Part shown: piece by piece, positions 47,676-58,927 of the stretch
Layout of the letters: every line of letters begins with the position of its first letter
How positions within the stretch are numbered: position 1 is the first letter of the stretch
Source: Maylandia zebra
Lineage: Eukaryota > Chordata > Actinopteri > Cichliformes > Cichlidae
Length of the DNA stretch: 64,000 bases
NCBI RefSeq assembly: GCF_041146795.1
Contig: NC_135179.1
Span: forward strand, 26,771,047 to 26,835,046
Direction of reading: 5' to 3'
Notes under the pieces: model-generated
Seen by the model: only the letters and a program-made list of their open reading frames with translations
The model's database searches: none
What the model was told of the DNA's origin: nothing
Program-made: the position numbers and the translations under genes

Positions 47676-48810
47676 AAGATTTCTTTTTGTTTTTCACATT
47701 TGTAGTTGGCTCTGTTGTAATCAACTTAAAGGGAGAAATGATTACATTTAAAAAATCTGTATTTAAAGCTCATAAATCCGACCTGATTAATAAATCACTC
47801 TGAAAGTGAAGGACCCTTCGCCGGGTATCATGTCAGGTGGGAACAAAGGAGAAGTGTTGGCGAGGTGCCTTTCCCTTCTCAGCATTTTATCTCACTCTGT
47901 CAGAACATCCTGTTCTTGATCAGCTGGATGATTATAGAAAGCTAGCCAGTGCACGGCCAGTTCAGACAGTAGTTGATTACTGATATGCCGTTCTCCACGC
48001 AACCCTTTGTCCATTTCTAATAATACAAAGTGAAATCTGAAGACTAAATAGTGCCAGTGAAGTCATGTGTGGCAATGCTCCAAGCATAATCTTTATGAAT
48101 GGGAAGGAAAACCGTGGGCTTTCTTCAGCTGAAATGAGAAGACAGATGATAAATGAGTTAAAAAAGAGCAAAGAAGCGGACAATATTGTGGTTAATGCAC
48201 CCAGTGCAGCTGCACAGCAACTTCAGGTATAACTGCAGGGACGGGACAAAAGCAGTAACCCACTGAAGGTTGATATCGTCTGTCGCCTTGCATTTCAGGA
48301 AGCTGCAGAAGGACGCAAATATTCTTCTGTACAGTAACATACAGACAAAGTGCATGGTGACTGAATGAAGGTGACGAGAAATATCATGCCTTGCACAGAT
48401 GGGCGTGTGCTCTATACAAGCTTGGTGTGCATAAGAAGGGCTGTGGTGGTTTTATCCTAAGAAATTCAAAATATTGCAAGAAGTGGCGCTAAGACGCATC
48501 CTATGTCATTACAGCTTAGACCTGTCAAGGCTGCATTAACAAGATTAGCATGAAAGCTTGTATCCTTCATTGGCTGAAGATAAAGCACGTACACATGTGG
48601 CCCATTCACACAAGATCCATCTGCTGTTGACTGCAAGTTGTGTAACTTAGACATAGCTGAGCTTAGATTGTGAATGGAGGGATATACGGAGATCTGAATG
48701 AATGTGAGTGAGATTAAAACAGATGTGGTATTCAGACAGAAGGCAGCCAAACTGTTGAAGCCCGCTGCTAGGAATGGTGTGATAGAACTGTAATGACACT
48801 GCACGGTTAA
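47676..48810. other. cyp1b1-rmdn2 intergenic region, first part
   Basis: AT-rich spacer between the two convergent genes. No gene or named repeat recognised. Confidence 0.5.
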
Positions 48811-48854
48811 GTTAAAATGATCTTAACCGTTAAAAGTTAAAATGATCTTAACCG
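48811..48854 (+). repeat. Short tandem duplication
   Basis: gttaaaatgatcttaaccg occurs twice, at 48811-48829 and 48836-48854, with a 6-bp spacer. It lies beside the Tc1 relic. Confidence 0.9.
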
Positions 48855-48855
48855 A

Positions 48856-49120
48856 GCAAGTTATCAGCAGGCTGGCCTCACATTTCATTCTAGCATACAT
48901 TGGAATACACAGGAGTTCACGATTGACTCCTGTGGCGGCAAAACAAGCCAGAATCTCCACCCAACCACCACCGTGCTTGACAGTTGGTATGAGGTGTTTC
49001 TCTGAATGTGCTATGTTTAGTTTTTGCCAAATGTGGTGCTGTGCATTATGGCCAAATAGCTCTACTTTGTTTTCATCTGCCCAAAGGGCAATCCTCCAGA
49101 AATCTGGTAGTTTTTTAGGA
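48856..49120 (-). pseudogene. Tc1-like transposase relic
   Basis: On the minus strand a frame reads LWADENKVELFGHN, then a run ending IPTVKHGGG and ACFAATG. These are the blocks around the second catalytic aspartate region of Tc1-family transposases. The catalytic core is incomplete, the N-terminal DNA-binding part is absent, and no terminal repeats were found, so it is a dead fragment. The frame is open by chance or modest age. Confidence 0.8.
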
Positions 49121-49183
49121 TACAATTTATAAACGTAAACCATGCTGCTGTTGGCAGGCTTCCCAAACAAGCCTGTAGACCAC

Positions 49184-49385
49184 AGGTGTCAAACTCCAGG
49201 CCTTGAGGGATTTTAGATGTGTCCTTGATCCAACACAGCTGATTTCAATGGCTAAATGACTTCCTCAACATGTCTCGAAGTTCTCCAGAAGCCTGGTAAT
49301 GAACTAATCATTTGACTCAGGTGTGTTGACCCTGGGTGAGATCTAAAACCTGCAGGACACCGGCCCTTGAGGCCTGGAGTTCGAG
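49184..49385. mobile_element. Short hAT-like MITE
   Basis: Left end CAGGTGTCAAACTCCAGGCC and right part ggccttgaggcctggagttcga are inverted relatives, with familiar interior words gtgtccttgatccaacacag, ctgatttcaatggctaaatga and cctgcaggacaccggccctt. This is an abundant teleost ~200-bp element. The right terminus is degenerate and no clear duplication is visible. Confidence 0.7.
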
Positions 49386-52300
49386 TTGTACATCTAAGGT
49401 TTGAACCTGCAGTGAGCTTGCTGAGATGTGCACTCACCAACACACACCAAATGTCCCAGATCAGCAAAAATATTAACACAACTGTTGTTTTTATAGAGGT
49501 GCTCACTCTTGCTGATGATCAGTTATTTAAGTGCAATTATTATTTAAGTATCAGCGACTGGCTGCCAATTACCCTTTTAATTCCCATGGAAGCAACAACA
49601 GCATGTACCTTGTTTTACCGTAGGACTGCAAACAGTTCTGTCAAGGTTTTATTTTTCATGACTGCACAAATAGATAGTAAATTATCCTTTGAACAACATG
49701 TAAATAAGTTGAGCACCAGATAAATAATTGCTGTCCATAAAAACTTGTTTGGACAAACTTGAATCTTGTGGGACGACAGGGGATCAGCAGAGAACAACTA
49801 GCCTAGCTAAGCTTGGTCACATTGCCCCCCAAAAATACCATGTACCCTGTAAAAGTCTAGAATTTGCTCTTGTTTGTGCCTCTTTCGCACTTATTTACAT
49901 TTTAGTCATAGAAAAAAAAAACCATTAGTTTCTCTAAAAGAAAACAAACCAGCAATAAACTCTAAAGAAAAAATGTAACCCCGTTTGACTCTTTAACTCC
50001 TCCAACCTTCTAAATGCAACACCCTGTCTGCAAAACCATTAAACAAAAAGTTTGATAAACTGCACGTCTGTTTTATGATCAAAAACATAAATGACAGCCC
50101 GTCAGTTTCCTGGATAACAAACAGGTTATAAATCTGTTATGCAACAATGGACAGCTAGTGTGTGCACACACATCCAGACCAACGTGTAAGTGATTTCTGC
50201 AGCTGTCTCAACTCAGACTTTTGATTAAAGAGCACAGGAGGCTCATAAAATCAGCCAGGAAAGGTGAAGTTTTCATTCCTGTATAAACAAACACCTGTAC
50301 TCACTTGGGAGGCACCCTTTTAACATGGCTCTACTGCGGGAAAAAAGAAAAGAAAAGTTGAAACATGACTAGGCGGGTGGGAAGTTAGCCTGAATGTGAT
50401 CCAGTAACAAACTCCGAATTGCCCTGGCACAAAATGTACAGTCTCCGTAATCATGTAGGCTCCAGCAGGAGCTTGTTACACTCTGTTGATTCTGGATTAA
50501 GATCAATTTAGAGTATAAGAAAAAAAATAAAACAAATAAATCACTGTATAGCTTAATTATAAGTTACAGCTTACATAACTTTACTTCTCAGCAATAAAAC
50601 CTCAAAAAACATAAACAAGACAGACAAGCTGGCAAATTTGATCAGGATTGCACAGATTTAATTGTAGATTCCAGTACCATCAATCATTAAACACACACTG
50701 TCTAAAATACAGCACAAGTATAATGCATAATCTCCATCCGATGCGATACAACCTTGAGGAACTCGTTATGGCATTAGAAAAAAAGAAAAACATTTGTAGT
50801 GTTGGTAGAAAAATACATAAAGCGACAAAGCAAAATAATTCATTTTGTAAGTAGACTTAAAAAATACAATGAAATAAAAAATAAAAGCCCTAAACTAATT
50901 TCCAGTATCAACAGCACCGATGTTTTCAATCAATATGCACGTTTTTCTTCATTGAGTAGAGATAATAATAAAAAATAACAGCTGAGAATATGTAAAAGAG
51001 TAATAAAAGGAAACATTCAAACTTCATTTCAATCTGATTGGGTCACATTTTAGTGGCATTATGCAACCAGGAATTCAGTGCTGTGTCATGATAAACAACG
51101 AGTCTGAACCTGGCATTATTGATCGGTTTTAATGGACAGCCATCAGCCCTGTGGTTTTTGTTGTTGTTGTTCTTGTGTTTTTGATGGCAAAAAAACAAAA
51201 CACACCCTCAGATTTCCTGTCAGTGACTCTTTTTACATGAACACCAGATTCATTTGTTTTTTTTTTAAGTTCCTTGAATCCCAAGTCAGATTTGGTTTTC
51301 CATATTAACTGAAACATATCCATTTCACAGTAACCAGTACAATAACGTGTACTATATATGCAGCATAATGACACCTCTCTATATACATCAAACACCTTTT
51401 CGGTTTCCTGATTCATGTGGTACATGTTACATAGCTCTCCAAAAAAAATGCTGACTCAGAAAAATTCCTAACATGTTTCAAACTAATCACATGTGAGTGT
51501 GTCAGAGCTCAATTTAAAAGGTTTAAAAAAATGAAAGCGTGGAAAATCAAATGTTCTTGGTGACCTATGAGAGGAGGAAACCTTCCAGGAATAGGAACTC
51601 TGGAGTAAAAGGTGCTTCTGTTCAAAAAAAACCTGTTGTGTTCCTGTACAGGTGCTCTTTGAATCTATTAAGAGGAAGTCACTGACATCATTTATGGTTT
51701 CATTTTTTCCATGATCTGGCAAACATGCAAAAGGGCACATTAAATACAGGACTTCAGGTGTGTGGTGTACACACAGAACTTGCTGCTGTCCAATACTACA
51801 CTTCATTTGGTGGTACTGCTGTCACAGAAACTGAGGAGCAGGAGGTAAACGAGTTTGAGTCATGATCAGAGAATTTATCTGTGAGAAAATAATCTCATAA
51901 AGTCTGCACGTGAATGTTAAAAGAGACTATTATTGCTGGTTTGTATCGGGAGGGTGGTGGTGGCTGTTCAGTGGTCACAGCAATGCAAAATGTTTGGGTG
52001 CGTCAATGTCTGATGTGATAGGACGGAACAACAAACCCTGTTTGTCACTTTCCCAAAAGGCGACAGGTCTGTGTCATCAACCTGAGACACACCGGAATTA
52101 AGTTTCCTATCAGAGCAATCGGACCTCAGAGAATGTCTGCTACACACTGCTATAAGCTGAAGAACACTGGTTTAGCTCACTCATTTAGCTGGAATCCTTT
52201 ATGATGATTGGTTTCTACTTTTAAAAATTTCATAATACAAATATGACTGGAAAGGTACAACAGATGATCTGGATGCAGTAGCCTTTTACACCCACGGGCG

Positions 52301-52392
52301 CTATCTACACTCACAGAGTGAAATAACACGATGGTCTATCACATGCAGCTGCAGTACTCGCAAACTGATTCCCAAAAACCTTTCCTCTGCTG
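49386..52392. other. cyp1b1-rmdn2 intergenic region, second part, with probable rmdn2 3' UTR
   Basis: No gene is supported. The part next to 52393 must include the rmdn2 3' UTR on the minus strand. Its end was not determined; minus-strand polyadenylation words are not distinctive here. Confidence 0.5.
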
Positions 52393-55300
52393 TCACACTC
52401 CAAGTGCTGGGCACAGTAAACTCAGCTCCTTTTGTGCCTCTTCATTCTGAAGGTAAAACACATGATAATGAATGAGTAACACCTTCAAACAGTTAAATAT
52501 CTTGGTTTAATTTGCCTATTACAGCAGGCAATGATTAGGGATGGGTATCGAAAACCGGTTCTTGTTGAGAACCGGTTCCCACTGTTTCAATTCCTTGGAA
52601 TTATTTGACATTTTCGCAAACGATTCTCTTATCGATTCCAGTCGACAACTTTTCTCCATGCCCCTGGTACACTGCTGAATGACGTCACCACGTTGCGGAG
52701 CGTCATTTACCTGGCAGGAAACACGGCGCCTAAGCGGCTCAAACGCTAAAAAGTTTGGTTATACTTTACGAGAACGGATGACAACAGGGCAACTTGCAAT
52801 ACTTGTAAGTAGATATTTCATTTAAGGGGGGAAATACTACGAATATACAAAAGCATTTGCTCACAAAACACACGTGATAACCTTAAATGAATGTCATGTT
52901 TTTAATTCCACTCCGGACTCGTGAATCTCAACCCAGCAGCAGCGGTAACGTTTGCACGTCCTCTCCCGTTAATGCGGCAGGTAAATAATCAACTAACGGT
53001 GCATATTATGTTAGCGCGATCTGCCTTATTACCAAACTTGCCATTACTGTGCATTTAGGTGACCATGATGAGACAGACAGAGTCTGGCTGGCTCAGATGC
53101 TGGCAGTTGTCGCTGCAGTCTACCGGTAGCGTCTCCTTTCAGGCCAGGATAGACGAATGTCACCGAGCAGTGAGTAAGTTTGTGGTAAAAGGCTCGCACC
53201 CATTTGCCACAGCAGATGCCCCCGATTTTTGGTAAGTGAATGTGTTTAATTGTAGGCAGGACATTACTGGATATTCTTGTGTAATTGCTACAGAATAATT
53301 TATGTTATACTTTGTTATTGCTACAGAAGAATATTTATTTTACAATTACAATTTTTTCCCCGGGGACCCTGTGACACCCCACTGAAGAGCCATAGGCTGG
53401 ATCTCTTAAGGATCTCTTAAGATCTCACTGTTGGGTTTGTAAAGCCGTGCTAATCCTAAATTTCTACCTTGTTCAAAGAGAAGATATAAAACAAAGTTCT
53501 AAGCAAATCGACCTTAGTGTTCTCCTTTGTTTTAAAAAAGAATCGATAAGAGAATCGATAAAGAATCGAATCGTTAAACAGAATCGAAAATGGAATCGGA
53601 ATCGTGAAAATCTTATCAATACCCATCCCTAGCTATGATGCGTTTTTGCTAGCTGGATTAGATGAGGCAAAAACAAACAGATCTGAATACAGACGGTCCT
53701 GAAGTGTACCTCTTTGGATTCAGCACTCATTGAACAAGCAGCTTGACACATCTTCTTAGCCTTTTCGCACTGACCCAAGTCTTTGTAGCACTACCAAAGA
53801 AAAGACCCAGAACTGTCAAACGACTGTTTTGTCCTATTAGCATCTGTAAAACGGTTTATATTTCACAATCCAAGTACTGATATGTTTAGTACTAACCTTA
53901 GCCAGAAACACATAGTTGAGTTTAGAATAAGCTGGATGGAGCTCCTCGACCTGGTTAAAAACACAGACAAGAAAAGTTTCATAAGACTTAGTTAGACATA
54001 GTTTTCCAACGACCGCAAAAGACGCTAACATTTGTAGCATAGAAATAAAAAGCTAAGGTGCAAGTGCAAAAAAACAAAACAAAAGCGGTTAGAAGCAGCA
54101 CCAAAAGGAATCCAATCCCCAAAGACACCACATGAGCCCATGTCCAATTTCAGAGAAGAAATAAAATACTTTTAAAACCGGTTACAACAGTTTTGACCTC
54201 TTAAGTCTTTTCCCCATTAGCTAACCAGAGCTAGTAATCAATGAGAAGTCCCAAGAACAAACGTTGACTTCGAATACCAACATGTCTACTGTGAAAGAAA
54301 CAAACAACTAAACACATGCTGGAGTCATAAATAAGGCACCGCAATAAAAGTCCACAAAATAAACGTCCATCTTTTATATACAGTTTATAGATTAGGTCAA
54401 AAACATTCACATCACAGTCTGGACCTACACCAGAACTATTACTAGATTTTGACAGACCAGACTTTATCTTTCTATTTTAATCTGTGCCGCTTTTTCTTTG
54501 TTTTTTTTCTTATGGTAGGTAACGTATGTACACGTGTGATATTCAGCCAATCAAATCCTTTATTCAGCACATGAATACAGAAAATCCCACAAGACAGCCA
54601 GCTGTTGACTACATACAGACACTGACACAGATATAGTGATATACTGTTGAGCTACTTCAAAATATGTTGCATTGCATTAAAATGTATGCAATGCAACACA
54701 ATGCAAGTTTGTTCAGTTGAGTTGAGGCGCTCCAACTCAGTACTTAGACAAAAGCAGACATATCAGCAAATTCCTCTGAACTGAGTGTCAAGCTAATCAC
54801 ACAGACAGAATCACTGTCTAAAAACGATAAAAGCCATGCTGTCACGACTTTCATTCACGTCTGTAATAACAGCTTCTGTTACTAACTGAAGCGTGTGCTT
54901 TTGGACTACACATGAATATTTTGGTTTCACAGAGCTTGCTTTCATTCTGAGAATTCGATCTTCACACAGAAGGAGTAACAAGTTTAGTCTGCAGCATTAA
55001 ATATGTCAAGAACGGAGCCGCATCTCTACACTAAGCTCTAGCAAGGCTGGGGAGGTGTATAATGTTTTAGTTAAAGCTTCTCCAGGTCACTGGTGACATG
55101 TTGTAACTGTGACCACCTGAATCAAGCTTATGGTCTAGAAGACATGAAGATGAGGCATGCATAGGAATATTGGCCAAAAGCAAAAGTAATTTCCCCCACT
55201 ACATAAACATTTCCAATGTAGGAACAGAGATTAAGCCTTTCTAAATACAGAGGGTTTGGGCTTTAAAAACAGGGAACAGATGCAACCTGCAGGCAAATTG

Positions 55301-58300
55301 CAACGTAGCACAAGATAAACAGGGGTGTGATTTAAGTGTTTCATAACTGAGGTCAGAACAAGTATTCAGTTAAAAAGTACAAAAACATAAACCACTGAAT
55401 AAGAAATAAGTCTCACTTCTTGGTTTGAGGACATGGACTGAATATTACATATAACCATCATGCCTACTTTATGCACTTTAGTTCAATGTGCTTAACTTTC
55501 TTGGTAAACTTTAAACCTCAGACGGCTACGCCCATCGTTTGTGCTCAGAAATGATTGCTCTTATTTGTACAGTTCATCGTGCTTCACCCCACTCTCTGAC
55601 TTTGCCTCAAACACTTTATTCAGATGTGGACAGCATATTGCTGTCCACATCTGTATAAATAAATAGAAATAAATAGAAATATATATATATATATATATAT
55701 ATATCGAGAGAGAGAGAGAGAGAGAGAGAGGGGATGTGGAGGGTGAAGGTAACAGTGGTCCCCGTGGTAATCGGAGCACTAGGTGCGGTGACTCCCAAGC
55801 TAGGCGAGTGGCTCCAGCAGATCCCGGGAATAACATCGGAGATCTCTGTCCAGAAGAGCGCAGTCCTGGGAACAGCTAAGATACTGCGCAGGACCCTCAA
55901 GCTCCCAGGCCTCTGGTAGAGGTCCCGAGCTTGAAGGATAAACCGCCCGCAGGGGCGTGCTGGGTGTGTGTGTATAAAACATCGCAGAATAGCTTAAGAA
56001 ACAAAACACCAGTACCTTAAGGAAATTCTTCAGTGCGTCTTCAACTGTGGCGCTTGGTGGTTCTCCAAACAGAGTTGAAGCAACTTTCCTCTCAATCCAC
56101 GATAACTGAGACACCTGAAAACAAACATCACCAATCAGAAGAAAATTGGCCACCTTGGCTTAACATTAATGGATGAGAGGGGTAATGCTACAGTCAAAGG
56201 CATCAAGTCAGTGATGAAATAGTAACAAGTTGGAGGCAGTCTAATTTCAGTTTGCAGCTGAATTGGTTGAATTAATCTTTACATGTAATCTGTTTACGAC
56301 ATGACGATTAAATGTGATAGAATGGCAAATCTTTGCCACTATTCTAACAACTCATCTGCATAATGTCTCTTTGCAACAGGGGACTGAACTCTTGTTGCCA
56401 GCATGTTGTATTCTAGTTATATTTCTATGTAAAAGCAGGGTTTCTGTGGGCCGCTCTTATTTTGCAGCGATTGTGTCACTATTTGTGGATGAATTTCTGA
56501 AGTTCTGTTTTATACCTATCAGGTTCCGACTATACTCTGAATGTACAGTGATGGAAAAAGTATTTTCGCCTTTGTGATTTCTTATTTTCTTCCACATTTT
56601 CACACTTAAATGTTTCAGCTCGTCTATCTTTGTCTGATTCTAAAAATTTTATGTGAAAACCTTCGCAAGAAATGCAAAAAACTTCCATCCAGTTTTGACT
56701 CGTGTGACTGAGCCATAAAAAGCAGTGCATCACCGCCCCTTGTAGCTAATATTTAAAAGCCTATTTTCTGACAGTGAATGAAAATTAACTCATTCACTGC
56801 CAGCCATTGGCAGTGAATGAGTTAAACCCATTAACTCATTCACTGCAATTGACGGCTATAGACGTCAATGGCAGTGAATGAGTTAAAGAACTGTTGTGAA
56901 TAACAAAGACAATTAAACTTTCACAAACTTTCACACATCCTCTGACTTTTGACATAAAAAACAAACAAAAATAAACCCCCCAAAGAATTAGGTGTAGGTA
57001 CAAACTTCTAAAGAACACTTAGTAATGTACGTATATATGTATACATGTGAGCCAATATTTATAACTTTGATCCTATGTGGATCATAGAAATCTAGAATAA
57101 AGTCAAACTTGCGCACACAATTCTTAATTTTTAGAGTTATTAAAGACGAATGTTGTAAAATCTAGAGAAAGAACAGTTCTAAGAAATCATTAAAAGCCCA
57201 AAATGACCCTGACATTCATGCCAGTGATGATTGTATGTAAACGTATGACCACAGCTGTATTGCTGCCATCTCTTGAGCTGTTTAGGTAATGTTGATGTTC
57301 AGTATGTGACATCCAAAACACCCTGGATAATGTATAAAACAGCAGCATCTCAGACCAAAACAAATGGTCTCATTTGACTCTGATATACACAACATGTAAT
57401 AGAAATGACATCTCTGAACAAATATGAAGAAATGTAACAGTTAAAACATAGATTAAAATAATCTGCACCCATTTACCAGCAGGACTGGTTACATATCATT
57501 TTTCAGAACTCTTACAGCCAACTTCCTGTTATTTTACTAGTGTTTCCATGACAACGGGCATCCCCGTCCACTTCTGCTCTGCTACTGACACCTTTTGCAG
57601 AAGAATGTCACCAGCCAGCAGCAGCTTCAGCCTCACACAGTCATCAGAGCTGTATCTAACTCCAGGTGTAGAATTGCTCTGGCAACATCAGGAAATTTCA
57701 AACAGAGATGCTGGCTGAATGTGAACAGTAGGTCATTGTTTAACATGAATGCCCCGTAGACAGCCCGTAAAATACAACCCCTGAAAATATCAGGTGTTAT
57801 GAGCAGCTCATAAAACAACAGGAACCGTCAAAAGCAGAACGTCTGGAAATTTCGATCTAAACAACAGCAATTCATCATGTTACGTGCGTTTCTGAAAAGA
57901 CTAGACAGTTACAGAAACAATCACGTGCTGCATCCCAAATGACTGCAGCTACCGAGCGAACACGAGCCAAACAGAAACAGGATGAAATTATCTCCCTGGT
58001 ACAATCTGATTTAAAGCTAACAATGGATGGTGTTAACCTCCCATAGCGCTCTCTGTGAATATCGCAGAGGGAAAAACAAACCTTGAGGAAACCTAAACAG
58101 TGGAAATGAATGAGGGGAAACCGTGGGTGGGTTAGCATAGGGAGGTGGGAGGTCACGCAGACACGCTAGCCTTCATAAATGTACATCATATTGAGCAGAG
58201 ATAGAGATGTGCTGTACTGGTCACATACAGCGTAGCACCAGCGGCCCAGGAGGTAGTAGGACAGCGGGTCCTGCGGCTTCAGCTCAATGGCTTTATCCAG

Positions 58301-58927
58301 ATGATCCTGAGAAGAGAAGCAGACAGACAGAGAGAAGATTTTCACTGTTGATTCATAGCACAGCTGCACCGCCTTCTGTTCTGACCTGATCTGTCCTGCT
58401 TCACCAACCCACAAGTATTTCACAAACACCTCTCACACACGCGATCTAGTCGAGCTACCGCACACTCCTGGCTGTCACGCACCCTCCCTCGTTCTTTCCA
58501 TTCTTCTTCTGTTTTTTTTTTTTTTTTTAAATATCTTCCCTCTCCAGGGCTCTATCTCTCGCTTTCACCTGTCAAAGAGTTTTGAGGGAAAACAGTGTTT
58601 GCTAGAGGCTGCTGACAGAAGATAAAATGCTACGTGCTGCTGTTCCACACTCTGATGCAACTTAATGACTGTAGGAGGGTCTTATTGGCTTAAACTGTGA
58701 AAATGACCATTCCTCTTTAGCCTAAGCACATGGAGAATGCAATGCCCAATATGCATAAATAGATGTAAAATGCATTGTTTGCATTATATTATTATTTGAC
58801 CATTCCAAGAATTTGCAAGGTCAAAACTAGCTCTCCGTTCACATGCCTTACCTTAAAGACGTATCCGTTCTTTATCTTGTTTTGGATGGTGTCATATTCG
58901 GCCATAATTCCACACATGATGGCATAC
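52393..58927 (-). CDS. rmdn2: Regulator of microtubule dynamics 2, 3' part (six coding exons)
   Basis: RMDN/FAM82 proteins are TPR-like and associate with microtubules and spindle poles. Minus-strand exons: 58927-58852, 58306-58229, 56114-56016, 53950-53897, 53790-53710 and 52446-52393. They join in frame to the last 146 residues plus a TGA stop. The first exon begins mid-codon (TG|G for Trp by analogy). Recognised blocks are [18 protein letters not shown], then [14 protein letters not shown] with [20 protein letters not shown], and [21 protein letters not shown], which form the C-terminal TPR-like helices. RRWCYxVSxLSWIE with NFLKxEEL favours RMDN2 over RMDN1; RMDN3 is less likely. All junctions show GT-AG signals. 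The C-terminus ends [12 protein letters not shown], unlike the basic mammalian tail. Earlier exons (N-terminal membrane anchor and coiled coil) were not found by 64000. The gene converges on cyp1b1. Confidence 0.88.
52536..53631. mobile_element. hAT-type element in the last rmdn2 intron
   Basis: Termini TAGGGATGGGTAT and ATACCCATCCCTA are exact inverted repeats. Flanks GCAATGAT (52528-52535) and GCTATGAT (53632-53639) are an 8-bp duplication with one mismatch. Subterminal aaccggttc and aatcgat-type repeats are typical of this abundant fish family. No transposase frame is present. Confidence 0.85.
55621..55653. repeat. Perfect 15-bp-arm hairpin
   Basis: CAGATGTGGACAGCA, loop TAT, then the exact reverse complement TGCTGTCCACATCTG. 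A TA/GA microsatellite follows 25 bp later. Confidence 0.9.
55679..55731. repeat. (AT)n(GA)n microsatellite
   Basis: About 13 AT units followed by about 13 GA units, directly before the LINE fragment. Confidence 0.95.
55734..55970 (+). mobile_element. LINE 3' end, 5'-truncated (R2/R4-like)
   Basis: A plus-strand frame (55749-55919) reads [19 protein letters not shown], then [20 protein letters not shown] and [12 protein letters not shown] before its stop. I recall this as the C-terminus of a reverse-transcriptase polyprotein common in teleosts. The 3' trailer accgcccgcaggggcgtgctggg follows. The preceding microsatellite marks the truncation point. The clade is from memory and may be wrong. 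Confidence 0.65.
56543..56720. mobile_element. Tc1/mariner-like terminal fragment
   Basis: tacagtgatggaaaaagtat followed by cctttgtgatttcttatttt and cacacttaaatgtttcagctc resembles a common teleost Tc1-like element terminus. No partner terminus was found. Confidence 0.45.
56785..56886. repeat. Twin palindromes (MITE-like)
   Basis: First hairpin 56785-56825 has perfect 17-bp arms TTAACTCATTCACTGCC. Second hairpin 56831-56886 has 24-bp arms with one mismatch, starting with nearly the same bases and enclosing ggctata. Similar TTAACTCATT(C/T)ACTGCCATTGACG palindromes are known as interspersed repeats in vertebrates. Confidence 0.8.

Larger units (their letters stand above)
53951..56015 (-). other. 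rmdn2 intron with hairpin, microsatellites and LINE end
   Basis: Mostly AT-rich unrecognised sequence. Near its 5' side (minus strand) lie the hairpin at 55621, the (AT)n(GA)n tract and the LINE 3' fragment annotated separately. Confidence 0.75.
56115..58228 (-). other. rmdn2 intron with MITE fragments
   Basis: GT-AG intron between the DHLDKAIEL and VSQLSWIE exons. It contains the Tc1-like fragment at 56543 and the twin palindromes at 56785-56886. The remainder shows nothing recognisable. Confidence 0.75.
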
